A DNA stretch of 64,000 nt from Phycisphaerales bacterium (GCA_040217175.1 JAVJNT010000001.1:868001-932000), one strand, 5' to 3'. Shown: positions 1 to 10,451, counted from the stretch's first letter. Notes: generated from the sequence alone by a model not told the origin. Translations and numbers: made by a program.

Positions 1-1
1 C

Positions 2-787
2 GAGCAGGTCGCAACCGCCATGAACCAGCGGGCCGAGCGGCTGCAACGCTTCTGGGCGGCCACCATCACCACCGTGTGGTACATCGGCGAGCAGGGCGAG
101 GACGAGGTCGAGCAGCTCGACGGCGATCTGCACATCGTCCAGCCCGACAAGATCGCGCTGAGTCTGCGCAAGGTCAGCGTCGACGGTGCAGCGCTTGGCG
201 CGAACGAACGCTACTACTGGTACATCGATCTCCTCGCCGACGATCCGATTGCCTCCATCGGCACGCACGAGAAGGCCAATCCCGACCGTCTCGCCGACTT
301 GGGCGTGCCGGTGCATCCGCTCGACCTCTTGCTGCTGCTTGGATTCTCTTCGGTGCCCGAAGAACCCATGAATCCTGAGAGGCCACTTCGACTGTCGCCG
401 CTGGGGACTCGGTTGGTCCTGTCGGCGCCGGCCCGATGGGGCGTGGTCGAATACACCCTTGACCCGGAGACGCTTGAGCCCGATCGCATCGAGATCCGTC
501 GAGATCCACGCAGCGACCCGGTGCTGACGGCCGACATGCTCGACGGCGACGTCATGTTCGATGATCGGATCGATCGCGAGTTGCCAAGCGTTGCCATCCC
601 CGAGCGCGTGCTCATCGATGTACCGATGCTCGACGCCCGCGTGCAGATCCGCTTCCTCGGGGCCCAGTCAAGCCGGCGCCGGCCGGACGAGCGGGCCTTC
701 GACCTCGGACAGACGATGTCGCGTTACGGCATTCGGCTCAAGCGCGACCTCGACGTGGTGCACGCCCGCGAGATAGATCAGCGATGA
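2..787 (+). CDS. LolA-like periplasmic/outer-membrane protein, 5' end outside window
   Basis: The frame is open to the left edge, so the gene probably begins upstream; the first ATG inside the window is at 20. The 255 residues after it read as a beta-rich, acidic protein with no membrane segment. The pattern (an early helix ending in FWAATITTVWY, then alternating strands with short charged turns such as YYWYIDLL and WGVVEYTLD) resembles the LolA/lipoprotein-carrier fold, but I see no diagnostic motif, so this is a fold-level guess. A signal peptide or lipobox would lie upstream of the window. The stop overlaps the next start (ATGA at 784-787), so it is translationally coupled to the RDD membrane protein. 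Confidence 0.6.
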   Translation, partial: EQVATAMNQRAERLQRFWAATITTVWYIGEQGEDEVEQLDGDLHIVQPDKIALSLRKVSVDGAALGANERYYWYIDLLADDPIASIGTHEKANPDRLADLGVPVHPLDLLLLLGFSSVPEEPMNPERPLRLSPLGTRLVLSAPARWGVVEYTLDPETLEPDRIEIRRDPRSDPVLTADMLDGDVMFDDRIDRELPSVAIPERVLIDVPMLDARVQIRFLGAQSSRRRPDERAFDLGQTMSRYGIRLKRDLDVVHAREIDQR

Positions 788-2463
788 GCGCGCTCCGACC
801 GTCGCTGCTTGCGATGATGCTCGTGCTCGTGCTCGCAGGCGATGGGCTGGCACAGATGGTCGCCGGCTCGCCGGGCGGCACGCAGCCCTCGGGCGAGCAC
901 GCGTGGGCCGTCACGCCCTCGACGACGTCGAGCGAGTGGGCGTTGTGGCACGTACCGCCGCGCGTCGGCACCAACGGCGCGGCCGACGGCGCGATCCGGG
1001 TCGTCGATTCGCTGGAGCGAAGGCCCGCGGCGGTCGCCGCGGCGGGAGGCCGCGTGTGGCTTGCCTTCGCGGGCATCGGCAACGAGCCGGGCTACGGCAT
1101 CTTCACCGCCGCCGTGCAGCCGGGCGCGATCGACGGCACGTGGTACTCGGGGTCGGGCGGCCGCCTGGCCTCGTCGAGCTTCTTGCCGACGGAGGGTCGC
1201 CTCATTGCAATGGCGGCTCAGAGCGCGGGTCCGATGGCGCTCGTCGAATTGACCAACGGCGCGCACGAGGTCGCTTGGCTCGATCGCGGACGCTGGATGG
1301 GCAGCGCGGGTCCGGTGCTCGACGACGCGCCGTCGCCGCAGGCCATCGGCGTCTCTCGCAAGGGCGTCGTGAAGCTGGCCTCGATCGGCGACGGGGCACT
1401 CACGCTGTGGACCGCCCAGATCCCGACCGAAGAATCCGGTGGTCCCTCGGTCTTCCAGTTGCGCGATCCGTCCGAGTTGCTCGAGCCCGCGAGTTCGCAG
1501 CCGGGCGAGCAAGGGAAGCCCATCGAGCTCGAGTGGGCGCGGCAGACGCTCCTACTGCCGACTTCCGCGACCGGCTCGCGCGTGATCGCCGGCCCGGTCT
1601 CGCTCGGGCCGCGTGTGCTGCTCGCCGCTTCGCAGGACGGCAAGGCCACCGTCTTCGAGATCGAGGGCCAAGCCGTACGGCCCGTTTATGCCGCGGACGG
1701 CGCTGCCGTCGCCTTCCTCACCAGCGCCCGTCGCGGGATCTACGTGCGCCTGAGCGAACGCCCCGAATCGGCCGAGGGACGGGCGGCAACGAGCCTCGAA
1801 CTCGAGGAATTCTCGCTCGACTCCGGACGCACGCTCTACGTGGGACCTGCAGTCTTCGACGGACCCGTTTCGCCCAGCGACCTTCGGATCCTGCTCGTGC
1901 TGATGGTGCTCGTCAGCGCGTCGCTCTTGCTCTTCGTCGTGCGGACGTCCAACGAAAGCAAGCCCTTCGCGGCGCCGCCGGGCTGCGTGCTCGCGCCGCC
2001 AATGCCCAGGCTGCTGGCGTCCGTCGGCGACGGGCTGGTTGCACTGCTCATCGGTAGCGAGATCGCCCGGGCGCTGCCCGAGGGCTGGCTTGCGATGCGA
2101 ATCGGCGCTGAGGTAATCGACTTCGCGCCGCTCTTGCTTTCGCTCGTCTTTGGGATGCTGGCAGGCGCCGTCATGGAAGCCGCGCTCGGCCGCACCATCG
2201 GCAAGCTCGTCTTTGGCCTGGCGGTGACGCGCTCGCGCAAGGGCGACGACGACGCCCCCGGCATCCGGCGTCCGGGCTTCGGGGCCTCGCTGGTCCGCAA
2301 CGCCGTCAAGTGGTTGCTCCCCCTGGTCGCGCTGGCGGGAGCCATGAGCCCCCTGCTGCGACACCGCGGCGACACGCTCTCGGGCCTGGCGGTCGTCGGC
2401 GAGTTCGCCCTCGAAGATGAGGCGGGGGATTCCGATCAAGATTCGACGCCAGACGGCCGATAG
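784..2463 (+). CDS. Secreted/membrane protein with C-terminal RDD domain
   Basis: A 559-residue protein. Residues 1-23 form a hydrophobic signal peptide ending near GLAQ. Residues about 25-355 are a glycine- and alanine-rich extracytoplasmic region of WD/PQQ-like composition with no clear repeat. A membrane segment follows (LRILLVLMVLVSASLLLFVV, about 363-385). From about residue 407 to 530 there is an RDD-type domain: an MPRLLASVGDG start with the usual Arg and Asp, two or three hydrophobic helices and the typical GRTIGKLVFGLAV stretch. RDD domains are membrane modules of poorly known, possibly transport, function. The gene overlaps its upstream neighbour by 4 bases and is followed 42 bases later by a TPR gene, which suggests an operon. 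Confidence 0.75.
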   Translation: MSALRPSLLAMMLVLVLAGDGLAQMVAGSPGGTQPSGEHAWAVTPSTTSSEWALWHVPPRVGTNGAADGAIRVVDSLERRPAAVAAAGGRVWLAFAGIGNEPGYGIFTAAVQPGAIDGTWYSGSGGRLASSSFLPTEGRLIAMAAQSAGPMALVELTNGAHEVAWLDRGRWMGSAGPVLDDAPSPQAIGVSRKGVVKLASIGDGALTLWTAQIPTEESGGPSVFQLRDPSELLEPASSQPGEQGKPIELEWARQTLLLPTSATGSRVIAGPVSLGPRVLLAASQDGKATVFEIEGQAVRPVYAADGAAVAFLTSARRGIYVRLSERPESAEGRAATSLELEEFSLDSGRTLYVGPAVFDGPVSPSDLRILLVLMVLVSASLLLFVVRTSNESKPFAAPPGCVLAPPMPRLLASVGDGLVALLIGSEIARALPEGWLAMRIGAEVIDFAPLLLSLVFGMLAGAVMEAALGRTIGKLVFGLAVTRSRKGDDDAPGIRRPGFGASLVRNAVKWLLPLVALAGAMSPLLRHRGDTLSGLAVVGEFALEDEAGDSDQDSTPDGR

Positions 2464-2505
2464 CCCTGCGGGCATGCGCATTGCGTGCCGACCCGCGGAG
2501 GCGCC

Positions 2506-4950
2506 GTGCCGGCCGACGACAAGCCCGCAGCCCAGCCCAGCACCGAGCAACCGGCCCAGGATCCGGCGGTGACGCCATGGCGTGAGATCTGGCAGGTGCC
2601 GACGCTGGGCGTGTCCGTTGCACTGCTGGTTATCGGGCTCGTGACCTTGGTCCTTCATCGGCCCGCTCCGGACATTGAGGGGTTGCTGGACGGCGCCGAG
2701 CGGCGGATCGAGGCCCGGCGGTACGCCCAGGCTCTGGACGTTCTAAACGATGACCTCGGGCCGAACCTCGATCGTGCCTCGTTCACCCCCGAACTACGCC
2801 GCCGCTTCCACGTGCTCCGGGCCCGCGCCCTCTCGCTTGGACAGTCCGAGTTTACTTCTCGGCAGGAAACCAACGACACCAACATCGTGCGCGAATACCG
2901 CGAAGCCGAGCGGCAGGGCGCCGCGCTCGAGCCGCGCGATGCGTTCTTCTTGGGCCAGGCCTACATCAGCCTCGACCAGGTCGAGCCCGCGCTCAAACGC
3001 GCCGAAGACATGCCGCCGACCGAACGGCCGCTGCGGCACGAGCTCTATCGCATCGCCATCGAGGACGAAGATGCTTCGACCCCCGGCGGGCGCGAGCGGA
3101 TCATCGACCTCGTCTCCCGGTTCGTCGCCGACGGCACGCTTGGCATCAACGACCGGGCGTGGGCCGAGCTCCAGCGGGCCCGCGTTCTGTCGGCCACGGG
3201 CGATCACGCCGGCGTGGTCGATCGCCTGCTGCGGTCCTATCCGCAATGGGCCCGTGCGGCACCCGAGCGTCGAGCCGCCCTGAGCGTCGAGCTCGGCGCA
3301 GCCCAGATGGAACTGGGCGACCTCAACGACTCACGCGAGTCGCTCGAGCTCGGCGAGAAGCTGGCCGAGCCGCAATCGCCCGAGCGCGGCCTGGCGATCG
3401 TGCTGCTGGGCAGGCTCGACGAACTGTCGGGCCGAGCGATGGAGGCTCGAGACCGGTACCAGCGCGTGCTCGACGATCTCGGCTGGTCGCCCGCCGCCCA
3501 GGCCGCGCGCCTCGGGCTCGCCGAGGTCTATGCGTCCGAGGGCGAGGCCGACCTGTCGCTCGACCTCTTCACCGAGGCGATCCAGATGCTACGGGAGGAC
3601 GGGCCGGCCGGCGGCGTCGACGCAGAGGTGCTCGAGGGCGCGCTCCTGGCGCAGCACCGTGTCCACAGCCTCGCCGGCGAATCGACGGACGCGCTGCGGT
3701 ACGCCCAGCTCGCCGAGACCGTGAGCGACGAGGAACGCTCCCCCGAACTCGTGCTCGCGCTGGCGGATTCGCACCGCGCCGTCGCCGAAGATCTCGCCCA
3801 GGCCACCGGCCAGGCCGCGAGCGTGGGCGCCGACGCGCTGCACTTCGACGCCGCGACGCGCGAGGAGTTTCGCCGGCACATCCGGGCCGCGGGTGGGTAC
3901 TACGCCCTGCATGCCGATTTGGTGACGCTCGACGAGGCCGCGTTCGAGCGCAGCACGTGGCTCGGCGCCGTGTGCTTCGACCGCGCGGGCGATCTCGAGC
4001 TTGCCGAACGCAAGCTCACGACGTTCGTCACGGCAATCAGCGAGAGCCCGCAGCGGGCCGAGGCTCGTTATAGATTGGGTCGCATCTACCAGGCCCGCAG
4101 CCGGCACTCGGCAGCTGAAGAGGCGTTCCGATCGCTCATCGACGACGCGAACGACCCGGACACGGGCAAGGGCGTTGGCCCCTTCGCCCTGAAGTCGTAC
4201 GTGCCGCTGGCCGAGACGCTGCTGGCCGACGCCGACGCCGAGAACGACGGCGAGGCGCTGGCCCTGCTCGAACGCGTGCTCTCGGGCGGACTGGTGGGGC
4301 CGACGAGCGAGGAGTATCGCCGCGCGCTGGTCGAGCTCGGCACGCTGCACTATCAGCGCGGCGAGTACGTCCCGGCCATCGAACGCCTCCGCGAGGCACT
4401 CGCCCGATTCGACGGCGAACGCCTGGAGCACCTCATCCGCTTCAAGCTGGCCGACGCCTTCCGGCTCGAGGCCGATCGGATCGGCGAGGCACTGGCCCAA
4501 GCCATGCCCGGCAGCGAGCGCCGCGAGTTGCTCAACCTTCGCGAGGAACGCCTGCGTACCGCGATCGAGCAGTTGGAGCTGACCCGCGACGGTTTCGAGC
4601 GGCTCGGTGAACTCTCGCCGGCGGAGCGTGAGTCGCTCCGCAGCGCCTACTTCTTCCTGGGCGCCTGTGCGTACGACCTGGGCGACTACGAACTCGCCGT
4701 CAAGCACTACGCCGCGGCCCACGCGAAGTACGCCGGCGATCCCGCCGCACTCGTGCCGCTCATCCAGATCGTGAGCGCGCGGCTTCAACAGGGGGAGTTC
4801 GCACTCGCGCGGGCCGCCAACGAGCGGGCTCGACGCTTATACGAGAGCTTCCCGAGCGAGGTCTGGAACGACTCGGACCTGCCGCTGTCGCGCGACGACT
4901 GGCAACGCTGGTTCCAGGCCAGCGAGCGGTTGGCGACCGCGGGCGGCTAG
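2506..4950 (+). CDS. Membrane-anchored TPR-repeat protein
   Basis: About 814 residues from the GTG at 2506. I prefer this start because GGAGG lies 5 bases upstream at 2496-2500; the in-frame GTG at 2485 has no such site. A short Pro/Gln-rich cytoplasmic segment is followed by one membrane helix (VSVALLVIGLVTLVLH, about residues 37-52). The rest is almost wholly helical, with recurring TPR signatures such as ARYRLGRIYQARSRHSAAEE and YFFLGACAYDLGDYELAVKH. This predicts an extracytoplasmic scaffold for protein-protein contacts, but no enzymatic motif is visible. It ends 3 bases before the convergent cysS stop. The partner is unknown; the operon context points to the envelope. Confidence 0.8.
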   Translation: MPADDKPAAQPSTEQPAQDPAVTPWREIWQVPTLGVSVALLVIGLVTLVLHRPAPDIEGLLDGAERRIEARRYAQALDVLNDDLGPNLDRASFTPELRRRFHVLRARALSLGQSEFTSRQETNDTNIVREYREAERQGAALEPRDAFFLGQAYISLDQVEPALKRAEDMPPTERPLRHELYRIAIEDEDASTPGGRERIIDLVSRFVADGTLGINDRAWAELQRARVLSATGDHAGVVDRLLRSYPQWARAAPERRAALSVELGAAQMELGDLNDSRESLELGEKLAEPQSPERGLAIVLLGRLDELSGRAMEARDRYQRVLDDLGWSPAAQAARLGLAEVYASEGEADLSLDLFTEAIQMLREDGPAGGVDAEVLEGALLAQHRVHSLAGESTDALRYAQLAETVSDEERSPELVLALADSHRAVAEDLAQATGQAASVGADALHFDAATREEFRRHIRAAGGYYALHADLVTLDEAAFERSTWLGAVCFDRAGDLELAERKLTTFVTAISESPQRAEARYRLGRIYQARSRHSAAEEAFRSLIDDANDPDTGKGVGPFALKSYVPLAETLLADADAENDGEALALLERVLSGGLVGPTSEEYRRALVELGTLHYQRGEYVPAIERLREALARFDGERLEHLIRFKLADAFRLEADRIGEALAQAMPGSERRELLNLREERLRTAIEQLELTRDGFERLGELSPAERESLRSAYFFLGACAYDLGDYELAVKHYAAAHAKYAGDPAALVPLIQIVSARLQQGEFALARAANERARRLYESFPSEVWNDSDLPLSRDDWQRWFQASERLATAGG

Positions 4951-4953
4951 TGC

Positions 4954-6561
4954 TCAGGCCCGCGTCACCTCGACCTTGCCGCCTGCGACGTCCTTGATGG
5001 CGTAGCCCATGTCCGCCAGTTCGTCGCGGATGGCGTCGCTGGTCGCGAAGTCCTTGTTCGCGCGCGCGGCCTTGCGTTGCTCGAGCTTCTCGATGACCGC
5101 GGGGTCAGGCTTTAGCCCAGGCGCGAACAGGCCGATCGAGGTGTCTGTTGAGGTCGCTTCATTTAAGTCGATTCCCAGCACGGCCCCAAAATACTTCTGG
5201 AACACGTACCCGTCGCCTCGACGCGCGTCACCCGAACGATTCATCCAGACGTTGATCATTGCAATCGCTTCGGACACGTTGAGATCATCATTCAAAGCAC
5301 TGGCAAATTCGCGCATAATCGTTCGAGAACCATCCGTTTCCAACTCCTCATCGCCCGGACCAATGCTGGCGCTTTGTCGCCACCGGTCGATCATCCGCTG
5401 GCTGTCTTTCAGGAGCTGGTCGGTGAAGTCGGCGTTCGTGCGATAGTGCGTGCGGATGAGCGCCAGCCGCAGCGCGGCAGGCTCGACGCCCCTGGCAAAG
5501 AGATCCCGGGCCGTGAAGAAGTTGCCCTTGCTCTTGCTCATCTTTTGGCCGTCGACGAGCAGGAAGCGATTGTGCAGCCAGTGCCGCGCGAACGGCGCGC
5601 CGCTCGGCGTCTCGTTGAAGGCGCAGCAGCTCTGGGCGATCTCGCACTCGTGGTGCGGGAAGATGTTGTCCTCGCCGCCCGTGTGCAGGTCTATGACGGG
5701 CTGGCCGTCGGGCACCACGCCATCTGGGAAGCTCGCCTTGGCGAGCACCTCGTACGCCATGGCCGAGCACTCGACGTGCCAGCCCGGATAGCCAGTGCCC
5801 CACGGGCTGTCCCACTTCATCAGGTGGCTCGCGTCCTCCTTCCAGAGCAGGAAGTCGGCCGGATGTCGCTTGGTCGATTGGTTTGCGTCGTCGACGCGGC
5901 CTCCGGCGCCGGCGCGGAGGGCCTCGAGCGAGTTGCCGCTGAGCCTGCCGTAGCCGTCGAACGCGTTGACGCTGAAGTAGACCGCGCGAGCGCCCGGCTC
6001 GCCCGTCACGTAGGCGCAGTCCCGTGCGATCAGGCGTTCGATCAGCTCGATCATGGCCGGCACGTACGCCGTGGCCCTGGGCATCATGTCCTGCTCGCTG
6101 GCGACCTTGAGGCCCAGCTTCTTCGCGTCCTCGAGGAAGCGGTCGGTGTAGAAGCGAGCGATGGCGTAAGGGTCGGCGGCGTCGATCTCGGCGCCCGGCG
6201 GCAGCGTGCCGGCCTTCTTGGCCTCGAGCAGGCGCGAGCGGGCGGCGTCCATCTTGTCCTGCCCGCCGCCGTCGGCCCGATCGTCGTCGGTCATGTGGCC
6301 CACGTCGGTGATGTTCATCGCGTGGCGGACGGTGCGTGGTCCAGCGTGCAGGCTGCCGCTGGCGTCCTGAATCGTGCACAGCGGGCTCTCGAGCCAGCGA
6401 CGCAGCAGGTCGGCGATGAGGAAGGCGCGAAAGTTTCCGATGTGGCCGTCGTCGTAGACCGTCAGGCCGCAGGAGTAGAAGGTGACCGTGTTCGGATCGG
6501 TCGCGCGGAAGGGCTCGACGCGCTTCGTGAGGGTGTTGTACAGGTGCAGGGACTCGGGCAT
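4954..6561 (-). CDS. cysS: Cysteinyl-tRNA synthetase
   Basis: A class I aminoacyl-tRNA synthetase that charges tRNA-Cys. The 535-residue protein has the zinc-ligand region FYSCGLTVYD (Cys31), the HIGN version of the HIGH motif at residues 40-43, the downstream zinc ligands in GWHVECSAM and HHECEIAQS, and KMSKSKGN near 338-345. It is longer than the roughly 460-residue E. coli enzyme, mainly through an acidic insertion after MNITDVGHM (DDRADGGGQDKMD and on). Codon use in the C-terminal third (about 5130-5390) has many A/T-ending codons (TTA, AAT, TCA, ACA), unlike the rest of the gene. It is divergent from the metallo-hydrolase, with 26 bases between starts. Confidence 0.97.
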   Translation of the reverse strand: MPESLHLYNTLTKRVEPFRATDPNTVTFYSCGLTVYDDGHIGNFRAFLIADLLRRWLESPLCTIQDASGSLHAGPRTVRHAMNITDVGHMTDDDRADGGGQDKMDAARSRLLEAKKAGTLPPGAEIDAADPYAIARFYTDRFLEDAKKLGLKVASEQDMMPRATAYVPAMIELIERLIARDCAYVTGEPGARAVYFSVNAFDGYGRLSGNSLEALRAGAGGRVDDANQSTKRHPADFLLWKEDASHLMKWDSPWGTGYPGWHVECSAMAYEVLAKASFPDGVVPDGQPVIDLHTGGEDNIFPHHECEIAQSCCAFNETPSGAPFARHWLHNRFLLVDGQKMSKSKGNFFTARDLFARGVEPAALRLALIRTHYRTNADFTDQLLKDSQRMIDRWRQSASIGPGDEELETDGSRTIMREFASALNDDLNVSEAIAMINVWMNRSGDARRGDGYVFQKYFGAVLGIDLNEATSTDTSIGLFAPGLKPDPAVIEKLEQRKAARANKDFATSDAIRDELADMGYAIKDVAGGKVEVTRA

Positions 6562-6587
6562 CCACGATCATAGAGCAAACACCGGGC

Positions 6588-7520
6588 GTGCTCGGCGTAC
6601 GCTGCGGCGTGCGAGATCCCGGGCGGCACAGGCAGATTTCCTTCGAGTTCCTGGGCACAGGCGTGTCCAGCGGCGTGCCAGTCATTGGCTGCTCGTGCCT
6701 CACCTGTACCTCAAGCGACGCCAAGGACAGGCGGCTGCGCTGCTCGGCCGCCCTGCGATTCGGCGACGACCGGGGCGAGCAGCGGACGATCCTCTTCGAT
6801 GCCGGGCCCGACCTTCGCCAGCAGGCCCTTCGCGCCGGTCTCGAGCGCGTGGACGCGCTGCTCTTCACCCACAACCACGTCGACCACACCTGGGGCCTGG
6901 ACGAGCTGCGCCGCTTCAACACGCTCATGGAGGGGCCGGTCGACATCTATGCCAACGACCACACGCTCGACTTCCTCCGCCGCGTCTACGGCCACATCTT
7001 CGACGCAAAGAACAACGTCCAGCCCAGCTACGTCGCCAGCGTCATCCCCCACCGCCTGCTGCCGATGGTGCCCGAGGAGCTCTTCGGCCTGCGCATCACG
7101 CCGCTCACGCTCCTGCACGGCAGGCTGCCCGTGCTGGGGTTTCGCATCGAGGCCGTCCACCCGACGGTCGCGGCGCGGGCGGGCATGTCGGATCTCTTGC
7201 CGATGGCCTATTGCACCGACGTCTCGGGCATTCCCCCCGAAAGCTGGCCGCTGCTCGAAGGTCTCAAGACGCTGGTGCTGGGCGCCCTGCGTCCACGACG
7301 CCACCCCACGCACTTCTCGATCGACGAGGCCGTCGCGGCGGCCCAGAAGATCGGGGCCGAAGAGACTTGGTTCATCCACATGAACCACGAGGTCCGCCAC
7401 GAGCCGGTGGACCGGGCGCTGCCCGGGGGCATCCGATTAGCGTGGGACGGCTTGGTGCTGCCTCAGTCTCGCGAAGAGGAACGCAGCGAGGGCGAGTGGG
7501 CGTTGGGGTGGCGGGAGTAG
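6588..7520 (+). CDS. MBL-fold metallo-hydrolase, PhnP-like
   Basis: A 310-residue metallo-beta-lactamase-fold hydrolase. Visible motifs are EFLGTGVSSGVPVIGC followed by CxC/CxxC-type cysteines (GCSCLTCTS), DAGPDLRQQAL, the metal-binding THNHVDHTWG (all four HxHxDH ligands present), a later HGRLPVLGF, YCTDVSG and FIHMNHEVRHE. This set matches the PhnP/phosphodiesterase-like branch, which acts on phosphodiesters such as cyclic ribose phosphates. The true substrate cannot be told here, and no other phn gene is in the window. The start may be the GTG at 6588 or the GTG at 6609; neither has a good ribosome-binding site. It ends directly against the convergent Fur-family gene. Confidence 0.85.
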   Translation: MLGVRCGVRDPGRHRQISFEFLGTGVSSGVPVIGCSCLTCTSSDAKDRRLRCSAALRFGDDRGEQRTILFDAGPDLRQQALRAGLERVDALLFTHNHVDHTWGLDELRRFNTLMEGPVDIYANDHTLDFLRRVYGHIFDAKNNVQPSYVASVIPHRLLPMVPEELFGLRITPLTLLHGRLPVLGFRIEAVHPTVAARAGMSDLLPMAYCTDVSGIPPESWPLLEGLKTLVLGALRPRRHPTHFSIDEAVAAAQKIGAEETWFIHMNHEVRHEPVDRALPGGIRLAWDGLVLPQSREEERSEGEWALGWRE

Positions 7521-7979
7521 CTACTCGGCCGCGAGGTGGATGCTGATCCGACCGACCTTGACGCCGAGACGCTGCTCGATCTCGGCGATGAGCTCGGGGT
7601 CGCGGACGCCGGCCATCACCCGGGCGCTCAGGTCGTCGGGCAGGTCGAGCATCGAACCGTCGGGCGACACGACATGGGCGTGCTCGTCGGTGATGGCGTC
7701 GAATCGCGTCGGCCCGCCGGGGGTTGCCAGCTTGCGGCACAGGCCGCGCTGGCTGAGCGTTTCCAGCGTGTTGTAGACGGTCGCCAGCGAGATGCCGGCC
7801 CCGCCCTGCCCCTCACGCACGCTCTCGTAGATCGCCTCGGCCGTCGGGTGCTCGCGGGTGCTCGCCAGGGCGGCGTACACCACCTGGCGCTGGCGGGTGC
7901 AACGCAGGCCGTGGGCGGCGAACAGGTCGCGGTGGTCGGCCGGTGACCGGGGCTCTCGATCGTGGGCGGCATCCGTCAT
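7521..7979 (-). CDS. Fur-family transcriptional regulator
   Basis: A 152-residue Fur/PerR/Zur-type regulator from the ATG at 7979. An in-frame extension to 8054 is possible but would add a non-conserved leader. The N-terminal winged helix is clear (LRCTRQRQVVYAAL, then HPTAEAIYESV and the recognition helix ISLATVYNTLETL). The C-terminal dimerisation half keeps an HAH pair in FDAITDEHAHVVS, but the following CxxC structural-zinc site of canonical Fur/PerR is replaced by SPDG and no later CxxC appears. It therefore resembles the PerR-like group lacking structural zinc seen in several phyla. Targets are unknown; it faces the metallo-hydrolase gene tail to tail. Confidence 0.9.
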   Translation of the reverse strand: MTDAAHDREPRSPADHRDLFAAHGLRCTRQRQVVYAALASTREHPTAEAIYESVREGQGGAGISLATVYNTLETLSQRGLCRKLATPGGPTRFDAITDEHAHVVSPDGSMLDLPDDLSARVMAGVRDPELIAEIEQRLGVKVGRISIHLAAE

Positions 7980-8066
7980 TGGAACGATTCTAGGAAGGAA
8001 GTCGACGCGGCGAGATATCAGCGCTGCCAGCACCCTTGACCGGCAGGACGGCACGGGCTGTCGAGA

Positions 8067-9260
8067 TCAGCCTCGGGGTTCAGAAGATGGAGTTCGTTCC
8101 TCAACCAATTCGTCTTCCCGTACCTCCTCCTTCCCCTCGCGAATCGTCTCCTCGGCTTCCTCCAGGTCGTCGCCCTGCGGATCGGGCTCGTCCTGGGTCA
8201 GCGGGGCCGTCGGCTCGAGCGCGAGGGTGGCCAGCACCGGGTGGTGGTCCGAGCCGATGTCGGGCAGTACCTGCAGACTGACGAGGCGGAAGTGGTCCGA
8301 CGCGAACACGTGGTCGATCGGGAACCGATAGATTCGGCGGCGGGCGTGGAAGGAGTTGTAGAAGCCCCGGCCGACGCGCGGGTCGAGCAACCCGCTGACC
8401 CGCTGGAAGAGCCTCGTGGTGTGCGACCATGCGACGTCGTTGAAGTCGCCCGCGACGATCACCGGCGTGGCGTCGCCGGCATCGCGAGCATCCTTGACCT
8501 CGCGCGCGATCATGAGCAACTCGGCGTCGCGCTGGTGGCTGTCCTCACGCTCGGAATCGATCGGCCGCTTCAACCCCGGCGGCTTGGGGTGCACGCCGTA
8601 CAAGCGAACTTCGCGACCCGATGGCAACTGGAGCGTCGTGAGCATGGATGGCACCCCGTCCTCGACCAGGAACCGGACCTCGGGAGCGATCAGTGGGTGC
8701 CGGCTGTAGAGCAGCATGCCGTAGTGATTGTCTTGCGGCTGCAGGATCGCGTGCGGATAGGCCTCGGCCAGCGGCGCGAGCCGATCGTGCCACCACCGCG
8801 TCGGCTCGGCCAGCAGGACCACGTCGGGATCGGCCTTGCGCACGGTCTCGAGGAGGGCGTCGATCTTGGTGTTGTCGTAGCGCACGTTGTAGACCAGCAG
8901 GCACAGCGTCTCGCCCGGCTCGCCCCGGGCCGCCTCCATCTGCACCGGGAAGACCGGCGTGTACGGCAGGATGCGGAAGCACTGCCAGGCGAGGGCGCCG
9001 ACGAGCAAGGCCGGGATGATCGCCCGCTTGAACACGCTTGCTCGCTGGGGCGCCGACGCGTTCTTCTTGCGCTGGCGATGGGCGAGCCATCCGACTACGC
9101 CCTGGCCGAGCAGCACCAGCACGATGAAGGCGGCCGCCTGAGCGCGCGGGAAGTCGAACCCGCGGACCCACCACGCACCGGTCTGGATCTCCGGCAACAC
9201 GCTGCACACGCAGAGCGCGAGGGCGGCGATGGCGAGCAAGATTCGGAGGGCCTTGAGCAT
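8067..9260 (-). CDS. Membrane-anchored endonuclease/exonuclease/phosphatase-family protein
   Basis: About 397 residues from the ATG at 9260; an in-frame ATG at 9317 adds a charged, unlikely leader. The N-terminus has two or three membrane helices (ILLAIAALALCVCSVLP, then AAAFIVLVLLGQGVVGWL). The EEP catalytic domain then begins with LLVYNVRYDN. Visible catalytic motifs are VVLLAEPTRWW (metal-binding Glu), VIVAGDFND, IDHVFASDHF and the terminal GSDHHPVLA, so the active site looks intact. The layout is like E. coli YafD-type proteins. The acidic C-terminal tail (about 35 residues rich in Glu/Asp) is unusual. The substrate could be nucleic acid, phosphoinositide or a sugar phosphate; the sequence does not decide. 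Confidence 0.85.
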   Translation of the reverse strand: MLKALRILLAIAALALCVCSVLPEIQTGAWWVRGFDFPRAQAAAFIVLVLLGQGVVGWLAHRQRKKNASAPQRASVFKRAIIPALLVGALAWQCFRILPYTPVFPVQMEAARGEPGETLCLLVYNVRYDNTKIDALLETVRKADPDVVLLAEPTRWWHDRLAPLAEAYPHAILQPQDNHYGMLLYSRHPLIAPEVRFLVEDGVPSMLTTLQLPSGREVRLYGVHPKPPGLKRPIDSEREDSHQRDAELLMIAREVKDARDAGDATPVIVAGDFNDVAWSHTTRLFQRVSGLLDPRVGRGFYNSFHARRRIYRFPIDHVFASDHFRLVSLQVLPDIGSDHHPVLATLALEPTAPLTQDEPDPQGDDLEEAEETIREGKEEVREDELVEERTPSSEPRG

Positions 9261-9393
9261 GGCGCGGGAGTGTATTCCCAGGATCAGGTGGGCTCGGGCC
9301 ACGAACGCGCGCGTCATCGCATGAAGATTTTCACACGATGCAGCGACGATCGGACCCGGGACGCCGGTAATTCAGGACTGCGATCGCAGTACA

Positions 9394-10206
<813 letters not shown>

Positions 10207-10327
10207 CGGGTGAACTGTACCTGTGGGATCGGGTTCGGTTGGGCCCGGCGCGGGCTCGCTTGTCGCGGGGAGTGCGCCAATCATTAGGGCCCGGCAGGGA
10301 AGGGCCCTGGTGGGGATGAAATCCCGA

Positions 10328-10400
<73 letters not shown>

Positions 10401-10451
10401 TTGCTCCGGCCGATCCGCGGCCGAATCGGATTCGAGAGGCTTGGAGGCACG

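Noticed and set aside
9377-9390. A perfect 14-base palindrome ACTGCGATCGCAGT between two genes
   Set aside because: The core GCGATCGC recurs elsewhere in the window within coding DNA, as expected from composition; there is no clear promoter context here.
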